DNA of 30,350 nucleotides from an uncultured Roseburia sp. (lineage in GTDB: Bacteria > Bacillota > Clostridia > Lachnospirales > Lachnospiraceae): NCBI GenBank assembly GCA_947652855.1, contig CANTEO010000031.1, forward strand, positions 1-30,350. The letters are read 5' to 3'. The notes under the pieces are model-generated. The model did no database searches and was not told the origin of the DNA. It saw only the letters and a list, made by a program, of their open reading frames with translations. The position numbers and the translations under genes were made by a program. How positions within the stretch are numbered: position 1 is the first letter of the stretch; every line of letters starts with the position of its first letter. This document shows positions 1 to 7,197 of this stretch, piece after piece.

Positions 1-55
1 CTCCTGGGTTTTGGGGCTGATTTATTGGATCGGTGATCGCTTTGCGATTTTTTAA
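1..55 (+). other. possible 3' end of an upstream gene
   Basis: Two plus-strand frames are open from the left edge. One ends at TGA 34-36. The other encodes 17 mostly hydrophobic residues (SWVLGLIYWIGDRFAIF) and ends at TAA 53-55, which would suit the last membrane segment of a transporter. The hairpin terminator at 89-131 supports a plus-strand gene ending here. Too little sequence is present to name it or to choose the frame. Confidence 0.25.
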
Positions 56-88
56 CAATACGGATGGAAATTTAATAGTACGGTCCGG

Positions 89-131
89 GCAGGATAATGG
101 AAGAAGAAAGGGTTTTCATTATCCTGCTTTT
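89..131 (+). terminator. rho-independent terminator of the upstream gene
   Basis: An 11-bp perfect inverted repeat, GCAGGATAATG (89-99) and CATTATCCTGC (117-127), extends inward by about three more pairs including a G-U. It is followed directly by TTTT at 128-131. It lies upstream of the promoter at 158-185, so it most likely ends transcription entering from the left. Confidence 0.65.
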
Positions 132-157
132 CCTGTATTCAAAAGTTTGCCTTGATC

Positions 158-185
158 TTGTATTATTTGAAAGATATGTTATAAT
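158..185 (+). promoter_or_regulatory. sigma-A promoter for the PAS gene
   Basis: A TTGTAT -35 (158-163) and a perfect TATAAT -10 (180-185) are 16 bp apart. A TG one base upstream of the -10 makes it an extended -10 promoter. The predicted transcript starts near 192, leaving a leader of about 100 nt before the ATG at 294. No riboswitch-like structure was recognised in that leader. Confidence 0.6.
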
Positions 186-293
186 GCAAATACTTTCAAA
201 TGCATTTCTTTTTATTTCAAATGCTGAGATTTTTGATCTGACAAAGTATGCAAGGAGCCAGAGAGGAATAAATAGATGAGGGAGGGAATCTGT

Positions 294-674
294 ATGGAGC
301 TGTATCCATATCTAAAGGGCCTGGTGGATGCGGACGGCTGCGCCGTCGTGATCTGCAATCTGTCACATGAAATTATTTACATGAACCCGGCCGCCATCGG
401 GCGGTATGCCAAGTGGGGCGGGGAGGCTTTGCTTGGGAAAAGCCTGCTGTCCTGCCATAATGCGAAATCTTGCGAGGTGATCCGGCGCGTGGCCGCCTGG
501 TTTTCCGAAGATGCCAGCCATAACAGGATTTATACGAGCTTTAATGAGAAGGAAAATAAAGATGTCTATATGGTTGCGTTAAGAAGCGAGGACGGGGAGC
601 TGATTGGGTACTATGAAAAGCACGAGTACAGGAATCGGGAGGCCGCGCCGTTTTTGGCTGGCTTAGGGGAATGA
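294..674 (+). CDS. small single-PAS-domain protein
   Basis: This 126-residue cytoplasmic protein consists of little more than one PAS fold. The N-terminal part contains VVICNLSHEIIYMNPAA, a typical PAS beta-alpha core. It is followed by a GKSLLSCHNAKSC segment and a beta-hairpin ending GELIGYYEKHEY. There is no kinase, cyclase or DNA-binding domain, so it is a stand-alone sensor or adaptor. The Cys-His pair in SCHNAKSC could bind a cofactor, but that is inference. I chose ATG 294 because GGGAGGG lies about 8 nt upstream; an in-frame ATG at 276 has a poorer GAGAGGA site. The next gene starts 10 nt after the stop, so the two are probably co-transcribed from the promoter at 158-185. The PAS assignment is by pattern recognition and the ligand is unknown. 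Confidence 0.75.
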   Translation: MELYPYLKGLVDADGCAVVICNLSHEIIYMNPAAIGRYAKWGGEALLGKSLLSCHNAKSCEVIRRVAAWFSEDASHNRIYTSFNEKENKDVYMVALRSEDGELIGYYEKHEYRNREAAPFLAGLGE

Positions 675-684
675 GAGGTGCGGC

Positions 685-930
685 ATGAGCGATGCATTGG
701 AGATGTCGGTGTCACAGATTTTCAGGAAGGATGGCGAAAAATTCGCGTACGTCTCATTTTCAGACGGGTCGAGGAGGGCAGAGGGGAAGATTCCGGACTG
801 TAAGATACATACAAACAGCGGCTTTAGCGAGGACGAGGTGTCGCAGCTGGAAGCCTATATGGGCAGGGAGCTGATGACGCTTAAAAATATGGCGGCGGGC
901 ATCCATGTAATGGACGCGTTTTTATCTTGA
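685..930 (+). CDS. 81-residue protein of unknown function
   Basis: I do not recognise this family. The product is a short, acidic, soluble protein without a signal peptide or membrane segment. Its N-terminal half reads as a beta-rich stretch (QIFRKDGEKFAYVSFSDGSR) and its C-terminal half as helical (SEDEVSQLEAYMGRELMTL). The start has a GAGAGGTG ribosome binding site. It begins 10 nt after the PAS gene stop and likely shares its transcript. The reading frame is credible because of this spacing and its codon use, but no function can be inferred. Confidence 0.65.
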   Translation: MSDALEMSVSQIFRKDGEKFAYVSFSDGSRRAEGKIPDCKIHTNSGFSEDEVSQLEAYMGRELMTLKNMAAGIHVMDAFLS

Positions 931-944
931 CGGACAAGCATTTT

Positions 945-974
945 TTGAAATAGGAGCGCGCCATTCGGTGTAAA
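945..974 (+). promoter_or_regulatory. candidate promoter of the beta-glucuronidase gene
   Basis: TTGAAA (945-950) and TGTAAA (969-974) are 18 bp apart, a good -35 with a mediocre -10. Just downstream, GTATG-GG-CATAC (983-994) forms a short palindrome that could be an operator, but it is too short to assert. The gap from the upstream gene is 95 nt, so an independent promoter is plausible. Confidence 0.3.
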
Positions 975-1025
975 AACGATGCGTATGGGCATACTAACTC
1001 CAAATGAACATGAGGAGGTAATTGT

Positions 1026-2843
1026 ATGCTGGAGCATTCCATGCTTTATCCAAGGACAACTTTGACAAGACGCGCCGTGTCATTAGACGGGATGTGGAAA
1101 TTTTACATTGACTGGGACGGCGACGGGGAGGGGAAGGGCTTTTTCAATGGCATTCCAGGAGACGATCAGATTCCTGTGCCGGCCAGCTTTCAGGATTTTT
1201 ATACGAAAAAGGACATCCGGGAGTTTACCGGGGACGTATGGTATGAGCGGGAGTTTTTTGTGCCTGGGGAATGGAAGGGAAGCCGCGTCCTGCTTCGGTT
1301 CGGCGCGGCGACGCACCGGGCCAAGGTTTATGTGGGCGGCAAAAAAGCCGCGGAGCATGAGGGGGGCTTTCTGCCATTCTGCGCGGACGTGACGGACGCG
1401 GTCAGCTATAACGGCTGGAATAAAGCTGTGGTGAAAGTGAACAATGAGCTGACCGTCACGAACATTCCGTGCGGCGAGACGATTACGTTGCCGGACGGAA
1501 AGAAAATGAGCAAGCCTTATTTTGACTTTTTCAATTATTCCGGCTTACAGAGGCCGGTTTTTCTGCTGTCTGTGCCGAAAGAGTCCATATTTGACTTTGA
1601 CCTGACGTATGAGCTTTTGGGCGAGGATGCGAAGATCCACTATACGGTGCAGACAACGGGGGAGCATCCCGTCGCGCTTTCTCTGGTGGATGAGGACGGA
1701 AGGGAGGCCGCCTGCTCTAAGGGAAGGAGCGGCGTCCTTGATGTGAAGGGGGCGCGCCTTTGGAAGGCGCGGGACGCGCATTTATACCGCCTGAACTTGC
1801 GCATTATGGACGGGAACGAGGTTTTAGACGAGTATGAGCAGGAAATCGGGATCCGCACGGTAGAGGTCAAGGGGACGTCCATCTTGCTCAATGGCGAGCC
1901 GGTTTACCTAAAGGGCTTTGGCAAGCATGAGGACAGCGACATTGTGGGGCGAGGATTTTCCATCGGCGTGATGAAGCGGGACTTCGAGCTGATGAAATGG
2001 ATAGGCGCAAACTCGTTCCGCACGGCGCATTACCCATACAGCGAGGAAATCTACCAGATGGCGGATCGGGAAGGCTTTCTGGTGATTGACGAGGTGGCGG
2101 CGGTCGGCCTGTTTGAGAGCCTGATGAATTTTATGGAGGCGAACACCGGGAAGAAGACGGCTTTTTTTGAAAGAAAAACCGTCCCGCAGCTTTTAAAGGC
2201 GCATAAAAAAGCGATAGAGGAAATGATTGTGAGGGACAAAAACCATCCCTGCGTCATTGCCTGGAGCTTACTCAACGAGCCGGATACGTCGAGTGAGGCG
2301 GCGGTTCCGTATTTTGAAGAGGTGTTTCGGCTGGCGCACGCGCTTGACGTGCAGAAGCGTCCAAGGACGTTTGCCTTGATTATGAATTCGGTTCCTGGCG
2401 TATGCAAATGCTATCCGTTTTGCGATATCATTTCTTTAAACCGCTATTATGGCTGGTATGTGAAAGGCGGCTATGAGATTTCAGAGGCGGAGAAGCTGTT
2501 TCGGAAGGAGCTGGACGCCTGGCAGGCGCTGCATCTGGACAAGCCGTTTTTATTTACGGAATATGGGGCGGACACGCTAGGCCAGGAGCATAAGCTCCCC
2601 TCTGTGATGTGGAGCCAGGAGTATCAGGAGGAGTACCTAAGGATGACGAATGAGGTGTTCGACTCTTATTCCTTTATAAAAGGCGAGCAGATTTGGAATT
2701 TTGCGGACTTTCAGACCACGGAGGGGATTTTGCGCGTAAATGGGAATAAGAAAGGGGTATTTACCAGGCAGAGGCAGCCGAAGGACGCGGCGTATCTGCT
2801 TCAGAGGCGATGGAAGGAGCTGCCGCTTAGCTATAAAGCATAG
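1026..2843 (+). CDS. uidA: beta-glucuronidase (glycoside hydrolase family 2)
   Basis: This 605-residue enzyme hydrolyses beta-D-glucuronides. It has no signal peptide, so it should be cytoplasmic. The order is a jelly-roll sugar-binding domain (about 1-180), an immunoglobulin-like domain (about 185-275) and a TIM barrel (about 280-600). The acid/base is Glu418 in LLNEPDT and the nucleophile is Glu512 in FTEYGADT. The WNFADFQTTEGI segment and the GNKKGVFTR segment near the C-terminus match the Asn-x-Lys motif that reads the glucuronate carboxylate and separates true beta-glucuronidases from other GH2 enzymes. The length matches the E. coli enzyme (about 603). The active-site loop between AAVG and DKNHP is about 42 residues, as in Loop-1 type gut enzymes. 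The start has AGGAGG 8 nt upstream. No uid-type transporter or regulator is adjacent. Confidence 0.95.
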   Translation: MLEHSMLYPRTTLTRRAVSLDGMWKFYIDWDGDGEGKGFFNGIPGDDQIPVPASFQDFYTKKDIREFTGDVWYEREFFVPGEWKGSRVLLRFGAATHRAKVYVGGKKAAEHEGGFLPFCADVTDAVSYNGWNKAVVKVNNELTVTNIPCGETITLPDGKKMSKPYFDFFNYSGLQRPVFLLSVPKESIFDFDLTYELLGEDAKIHYTVQTTGEHPVALSLVDEDGREAACSKGRSGVLDVKGARLWKARDAHLYRLNLRIMDGNEVLDEYEQEIGIRTVEVKGTSILLNGEPVYLKGFGKHEDSDIVGRGFSIGVMKRDFELMKWIGANSFRTAHYPYSEEIYQMADREGFLVIDEVAAVGLFESLMNFMEANTGKKTAFFERKTVPQLLKAHKKAIEEMIVRDKNHPCVIAWSLLNEPDTSSEAAVPYFEEVFRLAHALDVQKRPRTFALIMNSVPGVCKCYPFCDIISLNRYYGWYVKGGYEISEAEKLFRKELDAWQALHLDKPFLFTEYGADTLGQEHKLPSVMWSQEYQEEYLRMTNEVFDSYSFIKGEQIWNFADFQTTEGILRVNGNKKGVFTRQRQPKDAAYLLQRRWKELPLSYKA

Positions 2844-2946
2844 CAGCTTCTGCAAGGGCTTTGATGAATTGCGTCGCCCGATTCAAATCATATGACGATA
2901 CCCTCAGTGGACACAAAATAGTCATAAATTGGATTCTCCCACCGCC

Positions 2947-2975
2947 TTGCGGGCAATGGGCATTTATGTTAGAAT
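2947..2975 (+). promoter_or_regulatory. sigma-A promoter for the amidase gene
   Basis: TTGCGG (2947-2952) and TAGAAT (2970-2975) are exactly 17 bp apart, with a TG extended -10 one base upstream. The predicted start is near 2982, giving a short leader before ATG 3008. No clear terminator for the beta-glucuronidase gene was found in 2844-2946. Confidence 0.65.
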
Positions 2976-3007
2976 AGACCGCAAGGAATAAGGCATTGGA
3001 GGAGAAG

Positions 3008-4291
3008 ATGAAGAGAATCAAACTATTTTTAGCGGCCTTTTTCGTGGCGGCGCTGACTTTATGCATTGGGACGGCGGGCCTGGACACGCAGGGGAAGTCC
3101 GGCCTTGTCGTAGTGCTGGACGCCGGGCATGGCGGCTACGATTACGGCGCGTCCGAAAATGGGCTGTATGAGAAGGCGCTGACGCTTAAGCTGGCAAAGC
3201 ATTGCAAAGAGGAGCTGGAGAAATATCAGGGCGTGAAAGTGTATCTGACACGTTCTTCTGACCGGTACGTAAGCCTTGACCAGAGAGTGGAGGCGGCTTC
3301 TGACTGGAAGGCGGACGTATTCGTCAGCCTACATATTAATTCCGCGCCAACGGCGTCCGCGCAGGGCGTGGAGGTGTTTTACCCGAATTCCAACTACAGG
3401 CCCTCCGTCAGCGTGAAGGGAAGGAGGCTTGCGGAGCAGATTCGACGGAACCTTGTGGCGATGGGGTTAAAGAACCGGGGCCTTAAGGTGCTAAACTCCG
3501 GCGTCAGCAGATATGCGGACGGGTCGGCGGCAGACTATTATGCGGTGATCCGCGGCTCGAAAAAAGCGGGCTTTCCGGGAATTATTGTGGAGCATGGCTT
3601 TCTTACCAATATGTCTGACGTCAGGAATTTTTTGAAGAATGACGCTTCGCTTAAGAGAATGGGCGTGGCGGACGCAAAAGGCATCGCGGCCTGCTATGGC
3701 CTAACGAAATCGGACGGGCCTTCGGACGGATTGACGAAGACGAAGCTGACAAAGCTGGTCGGGAAAGCGTCTTCTAGCGTCTCACTGGAATGGGAGGAAG
3801 TGAAGGGCGCAAACGGCTATGAGATATACCGCAGCGCGTCCAAGGACGGAACCTATCAAAAGATTGCGGACATTGATAAATTTTCAATCGTGTCTTTTCG
3901 GGATACGTCAGTGACGCGGGGCAAGACGTACTATTATAAAGTGCGTCCGTATAAGATATCGGAAAACAAAAAGAAGACGCCAGGATTTAGCGCCGCGCAG
4001 AAAGTGAGGCTTTTGAAAAAGCCGATGATTGCCGTAAAGGCGCAGCCTGCCTCTAGGATGAAAGTGACCTGGAAAAAGGTGAGCGGGGCGACGAAGTATG
4101 AGGTGTTCCGTTCGTCCTCCCCAAACGGCGCGTTTCAGAAAATCGCGACAGTAAAAGGCGCCTCGTCTTATAAGGATATTGGGCTAAAGCAAAATGCTCA
4201 GTATTATTATAAGGTGCGGGCAGTCGGGACTGGCGTGCAGGGAAAAACCTACAGCTCTTACAGCGCTGTAAAAGGAAAGGCGGCAAAGTAG
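3008..4291 (+). CDS. secreted N-acetylmuramoyl-L-alanine amidase with two fibronectin III domains
   Basis: This 427-residue protein should cleave the amide bond between N-acetylmuramic acid and L-alanine in peptidoglycan, outside the membrane. Residues 1-25 form a signal peptide. Residues 33-232 are an Amidase_3 zinc hydrolase with the expected ligands: His41 in DAGHGG, Glu55, His109 in SLHINS, and catalytic Glu195 in VEHGFLTN. Two fibronectin type III-like repeats follow (about 245-335 and 338-427). Both carry VSGATKYEVFRS-type strands and YYYKVR motifs, and they probably bind wall or glycan. I chose ATG 3008 because GGAGGAG sits just upstream; an in-frame TTG at 2996 would overlap that site. 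It has its own promoter. The physiological role (cell separation or wall turnover) is not shown by the sequence. Confidence 0.92.
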   Translation: MKRIKLFLAAFFVAALTLCIGTAGLDTQGKSGLVVVLDAGHGGYDYGASENGLYEKALTLKLAKHCKEELEKYQGVKVYLTRSSDRYVSLDQRVEAASDWKADVFVSLHINSAPTASAQGVEVFYPNSNYRPSVSVKGRRLAEQIRRNLVAMGLKNRGLKVLNSGVSRYADGSAADYYAVIRGSKKAGFPGIIVEHGFLTNMSDVRNFLKNDASLKRMGVADAKGIAACYGLTKSDGPSDGLTKTKLTKLVGKASSSVSLEWEEVKGANGYEIYRSASKDGTYQKIADIDKFSIVSFRDTSVTRGKTYYYKVRPYKISENKKKTPGFSAAQKVRLLKKPMIAVKAQPASRMKVTWKKVSGATKYEVFRSSSPNGAFQKIATVKGASSYKDIGLKQNAQYYYKVRAVGTGVQGKTYSSYSAVKGKAAK

Positions 4292-4297
4292 CCTTTT
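4276..4297 (+). terminator. weak hairpin overlapping the amidase stop codon
   Basis: AAAGGC (4276-4281) can pair with GCCTTT (4291-4296), followed by one more T and a T-containing tail. The stem has only six pairs and overlaps the stop codon, so this is a weak terminator candidate between two convergent genes. Confidence 0.25.
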
Positions 4298-4331
4298 CGT
4301 TGGGCGGGGGCAGGCGCCATGCGGTGAGCAT

Positions 4332-4733
4332 TCATTTGTCATGGCAGAGGATCCGCTCAAAGATCAGCCCGGCTCCCATCCACAGCGGAAAATAATCCAG
4401 GCGGATTAAGCCGTTGACGTTTAGCTTTGCCTTACTGTAATCCCAGGGGCATAGTTTATGTTTTTTCAGCAGGCTTCCGCTTACGTATTCAAAAGAAAGG
4501 ATGCCGGCTCCATAGATCCCACCGCGGAACAGCGGCGGGATTTTTTTCATCAAAGGGTAGGCTTCTCCGATGACGAAGGCCATTCCATATATGGGGAACA
4601 TCCAGATGGAGGTGTTTCCCATCAGCGTCATGTCTTTTTTTCGAAAAGAATCCAGGGAGGTATAGATAATCTCCATGCACCATCCGGTCAGGCCGCAGAT
4701 GGCAAAATTTTTTTGAAGTTGGTGTTTTTTCAT
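4332..4733 (-). CDS. putative CmpB/DUF1113-type integral membrane protein
   Basis: This 133-residue protein resembles the family annotated as putative ABC transporter permease (ABC_trans_CmpB, formerly DUF1113). It has about four hydrophobic segments. Family-like features are NFAICGLTGWCMEIIYTSL at the N-terminus, the SIWMFPIYGMAFVIGEAYPL core, and a C-terminal CPWDYSKAKLNVNGLIRLDY stretch. The biological role of the family is not established and no ATPase partner is nearby. I chose ATG 4733 because family members begin just before the first membrane segment. Its ribosome site (AAAGG) is weak, and a longer reading from TTG 4856 is open but overlaps the divergent gene. It is convergent with the amidase gene. 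Confidence 0.7.
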   Translation of the reverse strand: MKKHQLQKNFAICGLTGWCMEIIYTSLDSFRKKDMTLMGNTSIWMFPIYGMAFVIGEAYPLMKKIPPLFRGGIYGAGILSFEYVSGSLLKKHKLCPWDYSKAKLNVNGLIRLDYFPLWMGAGLIFERILCHDK

Positions 4734-4845
4734 GCCTTTATTGTGCGCAGCATGGCAAAATTTATTCTGTGCCTGGCCTTTCTTTTGGAATAAATGCGTG
4801 TGCGGCGCATACAATTTACTAATCAGGGGAATCGGAGGAACAAGG

Positions 4846-5277
4846 GTGAGCGCCAAGACTAAAATTGTTGTCCTTCATATGAAAGAAATGATATATACGT
4901 TGGTGTTTGCGGGGCTTGGGATATTGCTGATACTGCTTTTGATTTTTATGTTTCTTCCTAAGCAGAGGGATAAGTCCACAGAGACCATGAAGTATGTCGC
5001 GGGCGTCTATACGTCTACGATACAGTTTAATGACAGCACGATTGACGTGCAGGTGGCAGTGGATGAGAGCCGCATTGAATCTGTGTCGCTGGTGAATTTA
5101 GACGAGGCGGTGACGACGATGTATCCGCTGATGGAGTCCGCCGTGGAGAATCTGGCGGATCAGATTGTCACAAAGCAGTCAACGGAGAATATTTCTTACA
5201 GTGAAGACAACCAATACACCTCTATGGTTATTTTGAACGCAGTGGACGACGCGTTGAAAAAAGCGGCCGCAGAATAG
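4846..5277 (+). CDS. membrane-anchored FMN_bind-like protein
   Basis: This 143-residue protein has one N-terminal membrane segment (about 16-38, MIYTLVFAGLGILLILLLIF), then an extracytoplasmic domain. That domain starts YVAGVYTSTIQFND and continues with a DVQVAVDESRIESVSLVNL strand pair, a LADQIVTKQST helix and a TSMVILNAVDDALKKA helix. The order and spacing are those of FMN_bind domains. The usual flavin-attachment motif (SGAT before YTS) is replaced by SEDNQ, so covalent flavinylation is unlikely. I chose GTG 4846 because GGAGGA lies about 6 nt upstream; an in-frame ATG at 4732 would add an unlikely Cys/Trp-rich extension. It is divergent from the gene at 4332-4733 and ends before a strong terminator. 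The family call is moderately sure; the function is unknown. Confidence 0.65.
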   Translation: MSAKTKIVVLHMKEMIYTLVFAGLGILLILLLIFMFLPKQRDKSTETMKYVAGVYTSTIQFNDSTIDVQVAVDESRIESVSLVNLDEAVTTMYPLMESAVENLADQIVTKQSTENISYSEDNQYTSMVILNAVDDALKKAAAE

Positions 5278-5295
5278 GGGACGCGCGATCGGGAA

Positions 5296-5337
5296 AACCC
5301 CCAAATGCCATCTGCATAGGGCATTTGGGGGTTCTTT
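5296..5337. terminator. bidirectional rho-independent terminator
   Basis: A perfect 14-bp stem, AACCCCCAAATGCC (5296-5309) with GGCATTTGGGGGTT (5320-5333), encloses a 10-nt loop. CTTTT follows on the plus strand, and the minus strand also gives a short T-run. It lies between the convergent genes ending at 5277 and 5345 and should serve both. Confidence 0.85.
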
Positions 5338-5344
5338 TGGATGT

Positions 5345-5590
5345 TTAATCTTCCTCAGCCGTCAGGCTTTCAAGGTAAGAGGAAATGGCGTCAGTCTGAA
5401 TCTCCGTCGTTTTGACCGGCCTGGAGGATTCCCAGACCCGATATCCGGAAAATCCGATCCATCCAACAAACGCAATGCAGATCAGCGCGCCTGTAGCCTT
5501 TAGCGCGAAGGCCTTGGCCTTCTCCTTTTTCATGATCTGTTTCCGGTTCGCTTTTTCTTTTTTATAACGTTCCACTTTTTCCTGGCTCAT
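5345..5590 (-). CDS. small single-span membrane protein of unknown function
   Basis: I do not recognise this 81-residue protein. It begins with a highly charged Lys/Glu-rich helix (about residues 1-27, MSQEKVERYKKEKANRKQ), then one membrane segment (about 30-50, ALKATGALICIAFVGWIGF), then a short tail ending ESLTAEED. The basic N-terminus suggests it stays in the cytoplasm. I chose ATG 5590 because AAGGAG lies about 10 nt upstream and a strong promoter (5624-5653) is just beyond. A reading from 5653 would start inside that promoter. It is monocistronic: the next gene upstream is divergent and the downstream neighbour is convergent across a terminator. Confidence 0.7.
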   Translation of the reverse strand: MSQEKVERYKKEKANRKQIMKKEKAKAFALKATGALICIAFVGWIGFSGYRVWESSRPVKTTEIQTDAISSYLESLTAEED

Positions 5591-5623
5591 ATGAATCAAT
5601 CTCCTTATAGCGCTTTTCCTAAT

Positions 5624-5653
5624 ATTATACCGTATCAGGCGCGGGATTGACAA
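5624..5653 (-). promoter_or_regulatory. sigma-A promoter for the 81-residue membrane protein
   Basis: On the minus strand, TTGTCA (5648-5653) and TATAAT (5624-5629) are 18 bp apart, five and six matches to consensus. It is back to back with the thyA promoter, about 30 bp away. Confidence 0.75.
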
Positions 5654-5682
5654 GCGAAATTTTATGGAACCAGCTTAGGATA

Positions 5683-5711
5683 TTGCATTTACGCAAAAAA
5701 TCCGTTACAAT
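5683..5711 (+). promoter_or_regulatory. sigma-A promoter for the thyA-folA-ilvBN operon
   Basis: TTGCAT (5683-5688) and TACAAT (5706-5711) are exactly 17 bp apart. The predicted transcript begins near 5718, about 27 nt before thyA. The leader is too short for a T-box, so no leucine or valine attenuation of the ilv genes is visible here. Confidence 0.7.
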
Positions 5712-5744
5712 TAGACACTAAAGGGAAATCGGTAAGGAGGCGCC

Positions 5745-6593
5745 ATGAGTTACGCGGATCAGGTTTTTGTTAAGATGTGCAGGGACATTTTGGAAAACGG
5801 GACAAGCACCGAGGGGGAGCTGGTGCGCCCAAGATGGGCAGACGGCGAGAAGGCGTACACCATCAAGAGGTTTGGGGTCGTAAGCCGCTATGACCTGTCG
5901 AAGGAATTTCCGGCGCTGACGCTGCGCCGGACGGCCATCAAGAGCTGCACGGATGAAATGCTTTGGATTTGGCAGAAAAAATCGAGCAATGTACACGACT
6001 TAAGCAGCGGGATATGGGACGCATGGGCGGATGAGTCCGGCTCCATCGGAAAAGCCTATGGCTACCAGATGGGCGTGAAGCATAGGTATAAAGAGGGGCT
6101 TATGGATCAGGTGGACAGGGTCATTTATGACTTAAGGCATCAGCCGTTCAGCCGCAGGATTATGACCAACCTGTACGTCCACGCGGACTTACACGAGATG
6201 CACTTATATCCCTGCGCATACAGCATGACGTTTAACGTGACGCAGGACAGGGAGGATGGCGGCCTTACGTTAAACGCCATCTTAAATCAGCGCTCTCAGG
6301 ACATCCTGACCGCCAATAACTGGAACGTCTGCCAGTACGCGGTTTTGCTGCATATGCTGGCGCAGGTATGCGGCATGCGCGCGGGCGAGCTTGTCCATGT
6401 GATTGCGGACGCGCATATTTATGACAGGCACATTCCTTTGGTGCGGGAGCTGATCGAAAGGGAGCAGCATCCGGCGCCGAGGTTTTGGCTGAATCCTGAC
6501 ATTACGGATTTTTATCAATTTACGGCAGACGACGTGCGCCTGTTGGACTATGTGACGGGGCCGCAGATCAAGGACATTCCGGTTGCAATTTAA
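5745..6593 (+). CDS. thyA: thymidylate synthase
   Basis: ThyA converts dUMP and methylene-tetrahydrofolate to dTMP and dihydrofolate in the cytoplasm. This 282-residue protein has the family core: catalytic Cys157 in LYPCAYSMTF, the phosphate-binding QRSQD at 182-186, the substrate-binding Asn in NNWNVCQY, and the DAHIYDRH segment with the conserved His and Tyr. In the best-known enzymes the residue after the catalytic Cys is His (PCH); here it is Ala. Since all other site residues are present, I take this as a subfamily variant rather than an inactive enzyme. The start has AAGGAGG at good spacing. The gene leads a plus-strand operon, and folA, which recycles its dihydrofolate product, starts 84 nt after its stop. 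Confidence 0.95.
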   Translation: MSYADQVFVKMCRDILENGTSTEGELVRPRWADGEKAYTIKRFGVVSRYDLSKEFPALTLRRTAIKSCTDEMLWIWQKKSSNVHDLSSGIWDAWADESGSIGKAYGYQMGVKHRYKEGLMDQVDRVIYDLRHQPFSRRIMTNLYVHADLHEMHLYPCAYSMTFNVTQDREDGGLTLNAILNQRSQDILTANNWNVCQYAVLLHMLAQVCGMRAGELVHVIADAHIYDRHIPLVRELIEREQHPAPRFWLNPDITDFYQFTADDVRLLDYVTGPQIKDIPVAI

Positions 6594-6677
6594 GAGTCGG
6601 GCGGTAAGGCTGAGTCGCAAAGAAGGCGTTTTCGCTGATATAGGCGCTTTTATTGGCGCAAAGAAGGAGGGAGCTTG

Positions 6678-7190
6678 TTGAATCTCATAGCGGCAGTGGA
6701 TCAAAATTGGGCGATTGGAAAGGACAACGGGCTGCTGGTGAAGAATCCGGCGGACATGAAGTTTTTCCGGGAGAAGACGACGGGATGCGTCGTCGTCATG
6801 GGCAGGAAGACGCTTGAGAGCTTTCCGGGCGGCCTTCCCTTAAAAAACAGGGTCAATGTCGTCCTGACAGCGAACCGTGGCTATTCGGCCAAGGGCGCCG
6901 TCATCGTGCATTCCCGGGAAGGGCTTTTTGAAAAATTAAAGGAATATGGCGGCGGGGAGATTTTTGTCATTGGCGGCGAGAGCGTGTACCGGATGCTGCT
7001 TGACGAATGCGACACGGCATATATCACAAAGATGGACGCAAAATTCGAGGCGGACGCATTTTTTCCCAACCTGGATGAGCAGGAAGGATGGGAGATTGCG
7101 TCAGACAGCGGGGAAAAGCGGCATGGCGATTTGAAATTTCGTTTTTTGACTTATCAGAACCGCCGCGTCAGCAGTGAAATAGCAGAATAG
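6678..7190 (+). CDS. folA: dihydrofolate reductase
   Basis: FolA reduces dihydrofolate to tetrahydrofolate with NADPH, restoring the cofactor used by the upstream ThyA. The 170-residue protein shows the family landmarks: MNLIAAVDQNWAIGKDNGLL at the N-terminus, VVMGRKTLESF for NADPH phosphate binding, NRVNVVLTAN, and EIFVIGGESVYRMLL. The C-terminal strands (DAFFPNLDE, FRFLTYQN) complete the fold. The start is one of two adjacent TTG codons. The second (6678) is 7 nt from AAGGAGG, while the first (6675) is only 4 nt away, so I prefer 6678. A non-ATG start suggests moderate expression. The stop is 7 nt before the ilvB start, indicating tight coupling. Confidence 0.94.
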   Translation: MNLIAAVDQNWAIGKDNGLLVKNPADMKFFREKTTGCVVVMGRKTLESFPGGLPLKNRVNVVLTANRGYSAKGAVIVHSREGLFEKLKEYGGGEIFVIGGESVYRMLLDECDTAYITKMDAKFEADAFFPNLDEQEGWEIASDSGEKRHGDLKFRFLTYQNRRVSSEIAE

Positions 7191-7197
7191 GAGGACT

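Noticed and set aside
36..53. Small hairpin ATCGC-TTT-GCGAT followed by a T-run
   Set aside because: The stem has five pairs and overlaps the possible end of the upstream gene; the 89-131 hairpin is a better terminator.
97..279. 60-residue plus-strand reading frame before the PAS gene
   Set aside because: It begins inside the hairpin terminator at 89-131, runs over the promoter at 158-185, has no ribosome site and overlaps the next gene.
983..994. Palindrome GTATG-GG-CATAC upstream of the beta-glucuronidase gene
   Set aside because: Five-base arms are expected by chance in this much sequence, and no regulator gene is adjacent.
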